This document shows, piece after piece, positions 16,843-26,169 of a stretch of DNA of 64,000 bases. This DNA is from Roseicyclus salinarum (lineage in GTDB: Bacteria > Pseudomonadota > Alphaproteobacteria > Rhodobacterales > Rhodobacteraceae). Numbering within the stretch: position 1 is the stretch's first letter; every line of letters begins with the position of its first letter. The stretch is taken from positions 33,570 through 97,569 of the forward strand of contig NZ_JARRSA010000014.1 of the NCBI RefSeq assembly GCF_029624655.1, in the 5' to 3' direction. A program made the position numbers and the translations under genes. A model generated the notes under the pieces. It was given only the letters and a program-made list of their open reading frames with translations. It was not told where the DNA came from and did no database searches.

Positions 16843-17757
16843 TCAGGCCTGGCGCATCTTCCTTTCGCCGTCGCCCTCGGCGACGCGCGGCTGCGAAAGC
16901 GACGGCGCCGCGAAGTAGTAGCCCTGCATGCAGTCGACGCCGGCGCGGGTGAGCCATTCGGCCTCGCCGCGGGTTTCGACAGCCTCCGAGACCACCAGCA
17001 TGTCGAAGTGCCGGGCGAGCGAGATCAGCGCCTCGGTCAGGACCTGGTTGTCGGCGTCCTCGTGCACGGCGCGCGAGAACTGGCCGTCGATTTTCAGGAT
17101 GTCGAAGCAGAACTGCTTGAGGTGGCGGAACGCCGTGTAGCCAGCGCCGAAATCGTCCAGCGCGAAGGTCACGCCCTTGTCCTGAAGGTCCCGCATGAAG
17201 ACCTGCACGATCTCGGGCATCTGCATGACGGAGGTTTCCGTGATCTCGAGGATCAGCCGTTCGATCGCCTCGGGGTGGCGGCGCACGAAGCGGTGCAGGA
17301 TGTCCATCCATTTCGGATAGCCCACCGAGCGCGCGGACATGTTGATCGACAGGCGAAGGCCCGGATCGTCGCGCAGAGCACGAAGCCCCGCGAGAAGCGA
17401 GGCGCAGTCGATCCGGCGGCCGACGTCCCGCTCCTCGACCGCGGCCATGAAGTCGCCCGCGGGAATGATCCGGCCCGTTTCGTCGAAGATACGGATCAGA
17501 CCCTCGTAGAAGGCGACGCCCGTCCCGTCGGCGCGGACGACGGGCTGGTAGGCCAGCACCGCGTCGCCCCGCGCGAGCGCCCGCTCGACCATGGCGAGGG
17601 TGCCGCGATCACGCTCGGCCACGGCGACCTCGAGAGGGCTTCCCAGTCCGGGTTCGGGGTGTCCTGCCTTGTCCTGCCCGTCATGCCCGTCATGCCCGTC
17701 ATGCCGTGTTGCGTCCAACGCACCATCCTCCGCTCCGCCGCGATCGGTGGACTTCAT
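16843..17757 (-). CDS. EAL-domain cyclic-di-GMP phosphodiesterase
   Basis: 304 residues. A short N-terminal tail with an HDGHDGHDG repeat (9-bp DNA repeat at 17680-17706) leads to one EAL domain. The signature reads YEGLIRI (EGL for EAL, keeping the Glu and Leu plus Arg). The metal and catalytic residues look intact: NMSARS, ILEITET, the DDFGAGY loop, DILKIDG and MQGYYFA; the usual AEGVE is SEAVE here. So phosphodiesterase activity, c-di-GMP to pGpG, is likely. No GGDEF, PAS or TM segment. The start at 17757 was chosen over an upstream frame extension that runs into the tag gene region. Confidence 0.85.
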   Translation of the reverse strand: MKSTDRGGAEDGALDATRHDGHDGHDGQDKAGHPEPGLGSPLEVAVAERDRGTLAMVERALARGDAVLAYQPVVRADGTGVAFYEGLIRIFDETGRIIPAGDFMAAVEERDVGRRIDCASLLAGLRALRDDPGLRLSINMSARSVGYPKWMDILHRFVRRHPEAIERLILEITETSVMQMPEIVQVFMRDLQDKGVTFALDDFGAGYTAFRHLKQFCFDILKIDGQFSRAVHEDADNQVLTEALISLARHFDMLVVSEAVETRGEAEWLTRAGVDCMQGYYFAAPSLSQPRVAEGDGERKMRQA

Positions 17758-17824
17758 GGCGGCGAAGCCTTTAAGGATCTGTGAAAATACGCTTTTTGCT
17801 CCAATTGTCGAAAGGGCGGGCAGC

Positions 17825-18406
17825 ATGGACCGGAACTGGGAGGAGCGCTGCGGCTGGTGCGGGACCGACCCGCTCTATGTCGCCTATCACGACACCGAAT
17901 GGGGCGTGCCCGAGCGCGACGGCCGCGCGCTGTGGGAAAAGCTGGTTCTGGACGGGTTCCAGGCCGGGCTGTCGTGGATCACCATCCTGCGCAAGCGCGA
18001 GGCGTTCCGCGCGGCCTTCGAAGGCTTCGACCCCGAACGGATCGCGCGCTGGGACGAGGCCGACGTCGCACGGCTTCTGGGCGACAGCGGCATCGTGCGT
18101 CACCGCGGCAAGATCGAGGCGGCGATCGGCAACGCCCAGGCCTTCCTGAAGATCGAGGAGCGCGAGGGCTTCGCCGCCTTCGTCTGGCGCTACGTCGATG
18201 GCGCGCCGTTGCAGAACCGCTGGGCCTCACTCGCCGAGGTGCCGCCGTCCACGGCCCTGTCAACGCGGATGTCGAAGGACCTTCGCGCCGCCGGCTTCCG
18301 CTTCTGCGGGCCGACGATCGTCTACGCGTGGATGGAGGCCACCGGCGTGGTCAACGACCATCTCGTCGCCTGTCCGCGCCACGCCGAGGTCGCGGCGATG
18401 GCCTGA
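17825..18406 (+). CDS. tag: DNA-3-methyladenine glycosylase I
   Basis: Base-excision repair enzyme removing 3-methyladenine from alkylated DNA. 193 residues. The HhH-related TAG fold is shown by RCGWCGTDPLYVAYHDTEWG, then LDGFQAGLSWITILRKRE (catalytic Glu region), and NDHLVACPRH at the end. The N-terminal Cys and His together with the C-terminal His and Cys supply the zinc-snap ligands of this family. Divergent from the EAL gene (67 bp apart) and convergent with tlpA. Confidence 0.94.
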   Translation: MDRNWEERCGWCGTDPLYVAYHDTEWGVPERDGRALWEKLVLDGFQAGLSWITILRKREAFRAAFEGFDPERIARWDEADVARLLGDSGIVRHRGKIEAAIGNAQAFLKIEEREGFAAFVWRYVDGAPLQNRWASLAEVPPSTALSTRMSKDLRAAGFRFCGPTIVYAWMEATGVVNDHLVACPRHAEVAAMA

Positions 18407-18412
18407 GGCGCC

Positions 18413-18958
18413 TCAGGACCCCGCGAGCAGGGCCTCGATCACCGCCACGGCCTCGGGGCTGTCCCAGTGCGCGTCGCCGCGAAGGCGCGCGATTTCCCGT
18501 CCCTCAGGGTCGAGGATGACGGTGATCGGAAGGCCGAAGACCCCCATCTCGCGCGCGATCTGCTGGTTGATGTCGCGGTATTGCTGAAGGTCGCTGACGC
18601 CCGTCTCCTCGAAGAAGCGCTGGATCGCCTGGGGCTGGTTGAACCCCGTGGCGAGCGTGACGACCGAGAAATCCTCGCCGCCCAGCCGCGCCTGCAGGTT
18701 CTGAAGCGACGGCATTTCCTCGCGGCAGGGCGCGCACCATGTGGCCCAGAAGTTCAGCAGCACCATCCGCCCGCGATAATCGGCAAGTGAGCCTTCGTCC
18801 CCGTCCACCCGCAGAAACGGCAGGTCCGAGGCGGGGCGGGGTTCCGCGTGGATCACGAGACCGCGCATCTCGCCGGTCAGAAGGCCGTCGAGATCCTGCG
18901 CATTTGCACCGGTTGCGAGCGCGAGGTAGAGGACGGACGCCAACACCATGCGGACCAT
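18413..18958 (-). CDS. tlpA: TlpA-family thiol:disulfide interchange protein
   Basis: Exported thioredoxin-fold reductase that reduces periplasmic disulfides, for example in cytochrome c or copper-site maturation. 181 residues with a signal sequence ending ATGANA-Q (about residue 20). The active site [13 protein letters not shown] has Cys75 and Cys78, and the cis-proline loop is FGLPITVI. A strong GGAGG precedes the ATG on the minus strand. It is divergent from argH with only 27 bp between starts, the classical alphaproteobacterial arrangement, so the two must share one compact regulatory region. Confidence 0.93.
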   Translation of the reverse strand: MVRMVLASVLYLALATGANAQDLDGLLTGEMRGLVIHAEPRPASDLPFLRVDGDEGSLADYRGRMVLLNFWATWCAPCREEMPSLQNLQARLGGEDFSVVTLATGFNQPQAIQRFFEETGVSDLQQYRDINQQIAREMGVFGLPITVILDPEGREIARLRGDAHWDSPEAVAVIEALLAGS

Positions 18959-18985
18959 CGATTTTCCTCCGAAAGGCAGCGCGAC

Positions 18986-20377
18986 ATGACCGAAACGGGT
19001 TCCAACACGATGTGGGGCGGGCGCTTCGCCGCCGGACCGGACGCGATCATGGAGGCGATCAACGCCTCGATCGGGTTCGACCGCCGCATGGCGCGCCAGG
19101 ATATCGAGGGCTCCCGCGCCCATGCCGCCATGCTGGCGGCCACGGGCATCCTCACGAATAACGATGCCGAGGCCATCCGGGAAGGGCTTCTCACGGTGTT
19201 GTCAGAGATCGAGGAGGAACGCTTCGTCTATTCCTCGGCGCTGGAAGACATCCACATGAACGTCGAGGCACGCCTGAAGGAGATCGTGGGTGAGCCTGCC
19301 GGACGGCTGCACACCGCGCGCTCGCGCAACGATCAGGTCGCGACGGACTTCCGCCTCTGGGTGCGCGGGCAGACCGATGCGGCCGTGACCGGTCTGGAGG
19401 CGCTTCAGCGCGCGCTTCTTTCGCAGGCCGAGGCCGGGGCCGACTGGGTCATGCCGGGCTTCACGCATCTCCAGACGGCGCAGCCTGTGACGTGGGGCCA
19501 CCACATGATGGCCTATGTCGAGATGTTCGGGCGCGACGCCGCGCGCTTCCGCGACGCGCGGGCTCGGATGAACGAAAGCCCGCTGGGCGCCGCTGCGCTG
19601 GCGGGCACGTCCTTTCCCATCGACCGGGAGATGACGGCGCAGGCGCTCGGGTTCGACCGGCCTTGCGCCAATTCGCTCGATGCCGTTTCGGACCGAGACT
19701 TCGCGCTGGAGTTCCTCGCCGCCGCCTCGATCTGCGCGATGCACCTGTCGCGGATCGCGGAAGAGCTGGTGATCTGGACCTCGGCGCAGTTCCGTTTCGT
19801 GGCGCTGTCGGACCGGTTTTCCACCGGCTCCTCGATCATGCCGCAGAAGAAGAACCCCGACGCGGCCGAGCTGATCCGTGCCAAGATCGGGCGCATCTTC
19901 GGGGCGAACGTGGCGCTGATGACGGTGATGAAGGGCCTGCCGCTCGCCTATTCGAAGGACATGCAGGAGGACAAGGAACAGGTCTTCGACGCCGCCGACA
20001 ACCTCATGCTCGCGCTGGCCGCGATGGAGGGGATGATCCGTGACATGCAGGCCAACGTGCCCGCCCTCGAGGCGGCGGCCGCGTCGGGCTTTTCCACCGC
20101 GACCGACCTCGCCGACTGGCTGGTGCGCGAACTGGACATGCCGTTCCGCGACGCGCATCATGTGACCGGAACGTTGGTCGCCATGGCCGAAAAGCGCGGC
20201 TGCGACCTGCCGGACCTCACGCTCGAGGACATGGCGTCGGTCGAGCCGCGGATCACCGGGGGTGTCTTCGACGTGCTCGGCGTGCGGAACTCGGTCGCGT
20301 CGCGCACCTCCTACGGAGGCACGGCGCCCGAACAGGTGCGGGCCCAGATCGCCCGCTGGAAGGAGAAGCTGGCATGA
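18986..20377 (+). CDS. argH: Argininosuccinate lyase
   Basis: Final enzyme of arginine biosynthesis, splitting argininosuccinate to arginine and fumarate. 463 residues. It contains the N-terminal MWGGRF motif, [17 protein letters not shown], and the fumarase/aspartase signature [12 protein letters not shown] near residue 282 with the catalytic serine. The start at 18986 places MWGGRF at residue 9, as expected. It overlaps the small lipoprotein gene by ATGA at 20374. In many relatives lysA would follow next; here greA does. Confidence 0.96.
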   Translation: MTETGSNTMWGGRFAAGPDAIMEAINASIGFDRRMARQDIEGSRAHAAMLAATGILTNNDAEAIREGLLTVLSEIEEERFVYSSALEDIHMNVEARLKEIVGEPAGRLHTARSRNDQVATDFRLWVRGQTDAAVTGLEALQRALLSQAEAGADWVMPGFTHLQTAQPVTWGHHMMAYVEMFGRDAARFRDARARMNESPLGAAALAGTSFPIDREMTAQALGFDRPCANSLDAVSDRDFALEFLAAASICAMHLSRIAEELVIWTSAQFRFVALSDRFSTGSSIMPQKKNPDAAELIRAKIGRIFGANVALMTVMKGLPLAYSKDMQEDKEQVFDAADNLMLALAAMEGMIRDMQANVPALEAAAASGFSTATDLADWLVRELDMPFRDAHHVTGTLVAMAEKRGCDLPDLTLEDMASVEPRITGGVFDVLGVRNSVASRTSYGGTAPEQVRAQIARWKEKLA

Positions 20378-20577
20378 CGACGGACGCATCAGGCGCGGCA
20401 CGGCTCGCACGCGGGATCACGGCGCTGGCCACGGTTGCCGTGCTTTCCGCCTGTGGCGTGGACGGCGAACCCGAGGCCCCGACCCGCATGGGCGCGACGC
20501 CGGCCGCCGTGCTGCCGGGACAGGCGGACGAGGCCCGGTCCGCCACCTTTTTCGCAAGGCTGCCCAAAGCCGGTTGA
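20374..20577 (+). CDS. LptM-like small lipoprotein
   Basis: 67 residues with a lipoprotein signal peptide: hydrophobic [12 protein letters not shown] with the lipobox cysteine at residue 27, followed by GVDGEPEAP. The CG-x-x-G-x-x-x-P pattern and the position directly after argH match the small lipoproteins (YifL/LptM type) normally lying between argH and lysA. In enterobacteria LptM assists maturation of the LPS translocon; that role is only inferred here. Translationally coupled to argH. Confidence 0.72.
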   Translation: MTTDASGAARLARGITALATVAVLSACGVDGEPEAPTRMGATPAAVLPGQADEARSATFFARLPKAG

Positions 20578-20656
20578 ACCGGCCCGATTTCGTGCTTACC
20601 GTCTGCGTCTCAAGGCCGCGCTCGCGCGGTCGTGTCCTTTTTTACGACAGGCTGAC

Positions 20657-21124
20657 ATGGAAAAGATCCCGATGACCCCCGCGGGCCACAAGGCCCTGAA
20701 CGAGGAGTTGAAGACGCTCAAGTCCGTCGAGCGGCCGGCCATCATCCGGGCGATCTCGGAGGCGCGCGAGCATGGCGACCTGTCCGAGAACGCCGAGTAT
20801 CATTCCGCCAAGGAGAAGCAGTCCTTCATCGAGGGCCGCATCAAGGAGCTCGAGGGCATGATCGGCCTCGCGCACGTCATCGATCCCAAGACGCTGTCGG
20901 GCCCGATCAAGTTCGGCGCGACGGTCGTGCTGGTGGACGAAGACGACGCCGAGAAGACGTTCCAGATCGTCGGCGAGGCCGAGGCCAACATCGAGGCTGG
21001 CAGGCTGAACATCAACTCGCCGCTGGCCCGCGCCTTGATCGGCAAGGAGGAGGGCGATAGCGTCGAGGTGCGCACGCCCGGCGGCGCGAAGGACTACGAG
21101 ATCGTCAGCATCTCCTACGTCTGA
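20657..21124 (+). CDS. greA: Transcription elongation factor GreA
   Basis: Rescues arrested RNA polymerase by stimulating cleavage of the transcript 3' end through the secondary channel. 155 residues: an N-terminal coiled coil (about 1-75) with the acidic tip [18 protein letters not shown], then the C-terminal FKBP-like domain with [25 protein letters not shown]. The start at 20657 gives [11 protein letters not shown] 79-bp gap separates it from the lipoprotein gene. Confidence 0.97.
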   Translation: MEKIPMTPAGHKALNEELKTLKSVERPAIIRAISEAREHGDLSENAEYHSAKEKQSFIEGRIKELEGMIGLAHVIDPKTLSGPIKFGATVVLVDEDDAEKTFQIVGEAEANIEAGRLNINSPLARALIGKEEGDSVEVRTPGGAKDYEIVSISYV

Positions 21125-21166
21125 GCCCGCTCTGCCGCGCCTCAAGGACGGAAGGCCCCGCCGCCG

Positions 21167-22180
21167 ATGCCCGAAGACCGCAAGCCCTCGCCGCTCGAGC
21201 TTGGCCTTTACGCGCGGACGGCGCCCGAGCCTCGCGTGACCACGATCGAGATCGTGGCCGCGGCGCTGACCGTGGTCTGGCTCGTGACCGTGATCGCCTT
21301 CGGCTTCGGGGAGGACGGCGGCGGCACGGGCGGGTTCGCGCGCGCGATCCTCGCCGTGCTGGCGGTCCTCCTGCCCGTGGCCCTGATCTGGGTTGCCGCC
21401 GTGGCCGCGCGGACCGCGCGCGCGCTCCGGCAGGAGGCGGCGCGGCTTCAGGCGTCGGTGGACGCGATGCGCGTGGCCTTCGTCGAGCAGCAGCAGACCG
21501 CGACGCTGGACCTCAAGCCAGACCTTATGCGCAGGCTCGAGGACCTCGTGGCGGCCCAGGTCGCGACCGAGGAGGACGGGCAGCCCGCGACCTTCACCTC
21601 GCTGCGGGCGCTCGCCCCGCCCGAGACGCGCGCGGCGGTCGTGGTCACCGCGCCCGATCCAGAGGTGCCGCAGGCCACGCTCGCCTTCGCAGCGCCCGAA
21701 CAGCGCGAGCCGATCTCGGTCGCCGACTTCATCAAGGCAATGAACTTCCCCGAGAACGAGCACGACAAGGACGGCTTCCGCACCCTGCGCCGCGCGCTCG
21801 AGGATCCCTCGACGGAGCGGCTGGTGCGCGCCAGCCAGGATGTCCTTACGCTTCTGTCGCAGGACGGGATCTACATGGACGACCTCAGCCCCGACCGCGC
21901 CCGGCCAGAGGTCTGGCGGCGGTTCGCGCTGGGCGAGCGCGGCCGCGCGGTGGCGGCCCTTGGCGGGGTCTACGACCGGTCCTCGCTGGTGCTGGCGGCG
22001 GGGCGGATGAAGAAGGACCCGGTGTTCCGCGACGCGGCGCACCATTTCCTGCGCCACTTCGACCGGACCTTCATGGAGTTCGAGAAGCACGCCTCGGACG
22101 AGGAGATCGCGCGCCTCGCCGACACGCGGACCGCGCGCGCCTTCATGCTGCTCGGCCGGGTCACGGGGACCTTCGACTGA
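21167..22180 (+). CDS. Uncharacterised two-helix membrane protein
   Basis: 337 residues. Two membrane helices (about 28-48, VAAALTVVWLVTVIAFGF, and 62-82, AILAVLAVLLPVALIWVA) are followed by an Arg/Ala/Gln-rich coiled coil (85-125), a Pro/Glu-rich linker and a soluble helical C-terminal domain (about 185-337) containing LLSQDGIYMDDLSPDRARPEVW in two parts and FMEFEKHASDEEIARLADTR. No named family is recognised with confidence; similar proteins seem restricted to Rhodobacterales. It is 42 bp after greA and convergent with the TRIC channel gene (4 bp). Confidence 0.75.
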   Translation: MPEDRKPSPLELGLYARTAPEPRVTTIEIVAAALTVVWLVTVIAFGFGEDGGGTGGFARAILAVLAVLLPVALIWVAAVAARTARALRQEAARLQASVDAMRVAFVEQQQTATLDLKPDLMRRLEDLVAAQVATEEDGQPATFTSLRALAPPETRAAVVVTAPDPEVPQATLAFAAPEQREPISVADFIKAMNFPENEHDKDGFRTLRRALEDPSTERLVRASQDVLTLLSQDGIYMDDLSPDRARPEVWRRFALGERGRAVAALGGVYDRSSLVLAAGRMKKDPVFRDAAHHFLRHFDRTFMEFEKHASDEEIARLADTRTARAFMLLGRVTGTFD

Positions 22181-22184
22181 GGCG

Positions 22185-22808
22185 TCAGCTGCGCGGCGGC
22201 CGCGCCCGGTAGACCGGCAGGCGCCATCCGAAGGCGAGCGATCCCGCCCGCAGCGCGAAGGTCACGGCGATGCAGGCGAGGACAGGCGCCACGTCCGCCC
22301 CGCTCAGGAGCGGTGCGGCGACCGCGGCCCCCGCCCCCGCAAGCGCCGCGGTGACGTAAAGCTCGCCCTGCTTCAGGACCAGCGGCACCTCGTTGGCCAC
22401 GACGTCGCGCATCAGCCCACCGAAGGTGCCCGTGACGACGCCCATGACCAGCACGATGGGGGCCAACTGGCCAAGCTCGGCCGCCACGCTCACCCCCGCC
22501 GCGACGGCGATTGCGAGGGCCACCGCGTCCAGCCAGACAAGAACCTTCAGCCGGCTTTCAAGCAGATGCGCGGTGAAGAACACGATCAATGCCGCGGTGC
22601 AGGCGATGGCGAGCGGCGTTGGGTCCGCGACCCAGAAGACAGTTTCGCGCCCGAGGAACAGGTCGCGCAGGGTGCCCCCGCCAACCGCGGTCAGCCCCGC
22701 GAGGAAGAAGAAGCCGATGATGTCGAGCTGCGCGCGCGACGCGGCCAGCGCGCCGGTCAGGGCGAAGACGAATGCCGCCGCGTAGTCGAGGGCGAGGGAG
22801 GCTGTCAT
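22185..22808 (-). CDS. TRIC-type cation channel (UPF0126/YicG family)
   Basis: 207 residues forming two repeats of three membrane helices. Each repeat carries the family's glycine motif: [15 protein letters not shown] in the first and [16 protein letters not shown] in the second. Prokaryotic TRIC homologues conduct K+/Na+ as trimers; the physiological role in bacteria is not settled. The ATG at 22808 overlaps the stop of rnhA (ATGA), so it is coupled to rnhA. Confidence 0.88.
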   Translation of the reverse strand: MTASLALDYAAAFVFALTGALAASRAQLDIIGFFFLAGLTAVGGGTLRDLFLGRETVFWVADPTPLAIACTAALIVFFTAHLLESRLKVLVWLDAVALAIAVAAGVSVAAELGQLAPIVLVMGVVTGTFGGLMRDVVANEVPLVLKQGELYVTAALAGAGAAVAAPLLSGADVAPVLACIAVTFALRAGSLAFGWRLPVYRARPPRS

Positions 22809-23254
22809 TTGAACGGTTTCATCCCCTCGCGGGCGAGCGCGTCGGCGCGCTCGTTCTCGGGGTGGCCGGCATGGCCCTTGACCCACTCCCACGTCACGTC
22901 ATGGCGCGCCGCCGCCTCGTCGAGCCTGCGCCACAGGTCCTCGTTCTTGACGGGTTTCTTCGCCATCGTCTTCCAGCCGTTGCGTTTCCAGCTGTGAAGC
23001 CACGCGGTGATACCGCCCTTCACATAGGCGCTGTCGGTGACGACGGTGATGCGCGACGGTCGTTCCAGCGCCTCGAGCGCCCCGATGGCTGCCAGAAGCT
23101 CCATCCGGTTGTTGGTGGTCGCGGCCTCACCGCCCTTCAGCTCGCGCTCCTTCAGGACGGTGTCGCCGTCCTTTGCCTGAAGCAGGGCGCCCCAGCCGCC
23201 GGGGCCAGGATTGCCCGAACAGGCCCCGTCCGTGAATGCGAAGAGCTCAGGCAT
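22805..23254 (-). CDS. rnhA: Ribonuclease HI
   Basis: Degrades the RNA strand of RNA-DNA hybrids. 149 residues. The catalytic carboxylates are in place: Asp9 in [16 protein letters not shown], Glu52 in TNNRMELL, Asp74 in VVTDSAYV and Asp138 in ENERADALA, with the basic handle [20 protein letters not shown] typical of the bacterial enzyme. The start at 23254 gives [10 protein letters not shown]. It is followed by the coupled TRIC gene and preceded by DUF3429 on the same strand. Confidence 0.96.
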   Translation of the reverse strand: MPELFAFTDGACSGNPGPGGWGALLQAKDGDTVLKERELKGGEAATTNNRMELLAAIGALEALERPSRITVVTDSAYVKGGITAWLHSWKRNGWKTMAKKPVKNEDLWRRLDEAAARHDVTWEWVKGHAGHPENERADALAREGMKPFK

Positions 23255-23356
23255 GACGGCACGCCGTCGCGATGAGGGCATCGACGCCGCCTGCGCGCCT
23301 TGCGTCCCGGCCGGGACGGGCGCCGCGTGTCCTTGCCGCATGAAACCTGGCCCCCA

Positions 23357-23812
23357 TCACGCCCCCACGAAGCCCAGCGCCAGGCAGATCGCCACCACCG
23401 CCGTCAGCAGCAGGCGAAGCGACATCCACCACGCCGGGGCAAGGCCCGCGCGCACGGCGGTCAGATCGATCGACAGCAGCGCCACGAACCCCGCGATCAG
23501 CGCGGCGAGGGAGGGGCCCGTCGCGCCGCTGGCGGCGAAGAAGGCCCAGATCGGCGGCAGCACCGACAGCGCGTAGAACAGGCCCGCGCGGCCTGCCTCG
23601 GCGCGGGTGCCGTAGCCCCAGATCACGCCGGCCATGAACGACAGGATGATCATGCCGTAGATCTGCAGGACGACGCCGCCGATGAACCTGCCGGGCAGGA
23701 GGCCCGACGCCGCGGCCGCAAGCGACGGCGAAAGGGACGTCGCCGCGCCCCACAGGAACGGGATCAGGCCGGCAAGGCCAAGCAGAAGCGGGGCTGCGGG
23801 AATGCGTGTCAT
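23357..23812 (-). CDS. DUF3429 membrane protein
   Basis: 151 residues, five hydrophobic segments. The pattern LLGLAGLIPFLWGA, YGMIILSFMAGVIWGYG and LPPIWAFFA identifies DUF3429, an inner-membrane family of unknown function widespread in alpha- and gammaproteobacteria. It lies 42 bp after the LysE gene and 102 bp before rnhA, all on the minus strand. Confidence 0.82.
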   Translation of the reverse strand: MTRIPAAPLLLGLAGLIPFLWGAATSLSPSLAAAASGLLPGRFIGGVVLQIYGMIILSFMAGVIWGYGTRAEAGRAGLFYALSVLPPIWAFFAASGATGPSLAALIAGFVALLSIDLTAVRAGLAPAWWMSLRLLLTAVVAICLALGFVGA

Positions 23813-23854
23813 GGCCCCTGTCTGCCCCGGCGCGCGCGGGGCGGCAAGGCCCCC

Positions 23855-24469
23855 TCAGGCGCGTTCCAGCGCGAGCCGCCCGGCCAGCGCCGCGAAGGCC
23901 GCGGCGAATCCCCGGTTCAGCCAGCGCATGGCCCGGTCGCTGGCCAGAAGCCAGTCGCGCGCCGTGGCGGCGAAAAGACCGTAGAGGACGAAGACGGCGA
24001 AGGTCATCGCCATGAAGACGCCGCCCAGCAACAGCGTCTCGCGCGTCACGGTGGCGGGCTCGCCCGACAGGAACGGCGTCAGGAGCGACAGGAAAAAGAT
24101 CGAAAGCTTGGGGTTCAGGATGTTGATCAGCGCGCCGCGCCGCGCCGTGACCCAGCCCGCCTCGTCCTCGCGCCTTGGCTCCACCCGCATCGCGCCGCCG
24201 CCCTGCAGCGCGCTCCAGGCGAGCCAGAGAAGGTAGGCCACGCCGGCGAATTTCACGACGTTGAACGCGACGGCCGACGCGTGAAGGACGGCCGCGAGGC
24301 CCAGCGTGGCGGCCAGAAGATGCGGGACGATCCCCAGGGTGCATCCCAGCGCGGCCCAGACCGACGCCCTGCGCCCGCGCCCAAGGCCGATGGCGAGCGT
24401 GTAGACCACGCCAGTCCCCGGCGCGATCACCACGACGAAGGCCGTCAGCAGGAATTGAAGGCTTGGCAT
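23855..24469 (-). CDS. LysE/RhtB family amino-acid exporter
   Basis: 204-residue inner-membrane protein with about six helices. Family hallmarks: the N-terminal FVVVIAPGTGVVYTLAIGLGRG segment (PGP-like turn) and the INILNPKLSIFFLSL motif. LysE/RhtB proteins export amino acids or homoserine-lactone-like compounds; the substrate here is not predictable. The start at 24469 gives MPSLQFLLTAF. It sits 119 bp downstream of ispH in the same direction. Confidence 0.88.
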   Translation of the reverse strand: MPSLQFLLTAFVVVIAPGTGVVYTLAIGLGRGRRASVWAALGCTLGIVPHLLAATLGLAAVLHASAVAFNVVKFAGVAYLLWLAWSALQGGGAMRVEPRREDEAGWVTARRGALINILNPKLSIFFLSLLTPFLSGEPATVTRETLLLGGVFMAMTFAVFVLYGLFAATARDWLLASDRAMRWLNRGFAAAFAALAGRLALERA

Positions 24470-24588
24470 GCTCGCGGTCTCCGGCAGGCGGCGGGCACGG
24501 CCCGCGGAAAGGCGATCGGTCCCGTCTGGCGCGTGATGCGGCGTCCTGCGGTCCCCCGGCGCGACGAGGCGCCCGGGCCGCCCGGGGG

Positions 24589-25539
24589 TCAGGCGGGCAC
24601 GCGCAGGACGCGCGGGACCTTGAACTCCACGTTTTCCTTCGCGGTCTCGACAAGTTCCACGGTCACGTCGTAGCGGTCGCGGAAGGCGTCGATCACCTCG
24701 TTCACCAGAAGCTCCGGCGCGCTCGCGCCCGCCGTGATCCCGAGAGAGGCGATGCCCTGAAGCGCGCGCCAGTCGATGTCGGAGGCGCGTTGCACTAGCT
24801 GGGCATAGGCGCATCCGGCGCGCGCGCCCACTTCCACGAGCCGCCGCGAATTGGACGAGTTCGGCGCGCCGACCACCAGCATCGCGTCGGCCTTGGGCGC
24901 CATCGCCTTGACCGCTTCCTGCCGGTTCGTGGTCGCGTAGCAGATGTCTTCCTTGTGGGGGCCAACGATCGTGGGGAAACGCGCCTTCAGTGCGGCGACG
25001 ACATCGGCGGTGTCGTCCACGCTGAGGGTCGTCTGGGTCACGAAGGCAAGCCTGTCGGGGTCGCGCACCTCGACCGTCGCGACGTCCTCGACGGTTTCGA
25101 CCAGCAGGACCTCGCCCTCGGGCAGCTGACCCATCGTGCCGATGGTCTCGGGATGGCCCGCGTGGCCGATCATTATCAACTGCAGGCCGTTCTCGTGATG
25201 CCGGGCGGCCTCGATATGGACCTTGGACACCAGCGGGCAGGTGGCGTCCACATAGACCATCTCGCGCCGCGCGGCTTCGGCCGGGACGGCCCTCGGCACA
25301 CCGTGCGCCGAGAAGATGACCGGACGGTCCACCGGGCATTCGTCCAGCTCCTCGACGAAGACGGCGCCCTTGGCCCTCAGATCGTCGACCACGAACTTGT
25401 TGTGCACGATCTCGTGACGCACGTAGACCGGAGCGCCCCATTTCTCGAGCGCCATCTCCACGATCTTGATCGCGCGGTCCACGCCGGCGCAGAATCCGCG
25501 CGGTGCGGCCAGATGGATGGTCAGGGGCGGCTTGGTCAT
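24589..25539 (-). CDS. ispH: 4-hydroxy-3-methylbut-2-enyl diphosphate reductase
   Basis: Iron-sulfur enzyme that makes IPP and DMAPP from HMBPP, the last step of the non-mevalonate pathway. 316 residues. The three cluster cysteines are visible at 17 ([11 protein letters not shown]), 101 ([11 protein letters not shown]) and 199 ([10 protein letters not shown]). The [10 protein letters not shown] segment and the GHPETIGT histidine motif are intact. The start at 25539 gives [17 protein letters not shown]. First gene of a loose minus-strand run ending with the TRIC channel. Confidence 0.96.
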   Translation of the reverse strand: MTKPPLTIHLAAPRGFCAGVDRAIKIVEMALEKWGAPVYVRHEIVHNKFVVDDLRAKGAVFVEELDECPVDRPVIFSAHGVPRAVPAEAARREMVYVDATCPLVSKVHIEAARHHENGLQLIMIGHAGHPETIGTMGQLPEGEVLLVETVEDVATVEVRDPDRLAFVTQTTLSVDDTADVVAALKARFPTIVGPHKEDICYATTNRQEAVKAMAPKADAMLVVGAPNSSNSRRLVEVGARAGCAYAQLVQRASDIDWRALQGIASLGITAGASAPELLVNEVIDAFRDRYDVTVELVETAKENVEFKVPRVLRVPA

Positions 25540-25680
25540 GGGCGGCGCTCGGGTGCTGAAGTGTCCGTTCGGCGTGACACGAGACGTAAGGCCTTCGCGA
25601 CGATGCGTCCAGTCCGCCTCTTGCGTTCCAGCAGGGGGAAGGTGCGATGTGGATGCGGGAAACAGAGCTGGGAACACTTG

Positions 25681-26169
25681 ATGACGAGAAGCAAGAAGAT
25701 CATCGCCGGTGCCGCGGTGCTGGCCGCGGGCGGACTTGGCGTCTGGGTCTGGCAGGCGGAAGCGCAGGACCGGCTGCCGGGGCAGATCCTGCGCTGGCAG
25801 GACGAGCAGACCGTGACCCTCGGCGCCGGGATCTACGCCGCGGAATGCGCCGACTGCCATGGCGCCGACCTCGAGGGGCAGGCGGACTGGCAGGTGCGGA
25901 TGGGCAACGGCCGTCTGCCGGCCCCGCCCCATGACGAGACCGGGCACACCTGGCACCATCCCGACGCCCTACTGATCGCAATCACCGCGCAAGGCACGGC
26001 GGCAATGGTGGGCGGCGACTACGAAAGCGACATGATGGGATTCGGCGACCGCCTGAGCGAGGACGAGATCGTGGCGGTCCTGAGCTACATCAAGTCGACA
26101 TGGCCCGAGGAGGTCATCGACATCCACAATCAGGTGAACGCGCGCGCGGCCATGGAGGGCGGGGGGTGA
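25681..26169 (+). CDS. Membrane-anchored or exported c-type cytochrome
   Basis: 162 residues: an N-terminal signal/anchor ([20 protein letters not shown]) and one haem-binding motif CADCH at residues 56-60. A downstream methionine region ([17 protein letters not shown]) probably supplies the distal ligand, followed by the typical C-terminal helix [16 protein letters not shown]. It resembles small class I cytochromes that feed terminal oxidases or dehydrogenases; the partner is not in view. The stop overlaps the GTG of a methyltransferase (GTGA), so translation is coupled. Confidence 0.86.
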   Translation: MTRSKKIIAGAAVLAAGGLGVWVWQAEAQDRLPGQILRWQDEQTVTLGAGIYAAECADCHGADLEGQADWQVRMGNGRLPAPPHDETGHTWHHPDALLIAITAQGTAAMVGGDYESDMMGFGDRLSEDEIVAVLSYIKSTWPEEVIDIHNQVNARAAMEGGG

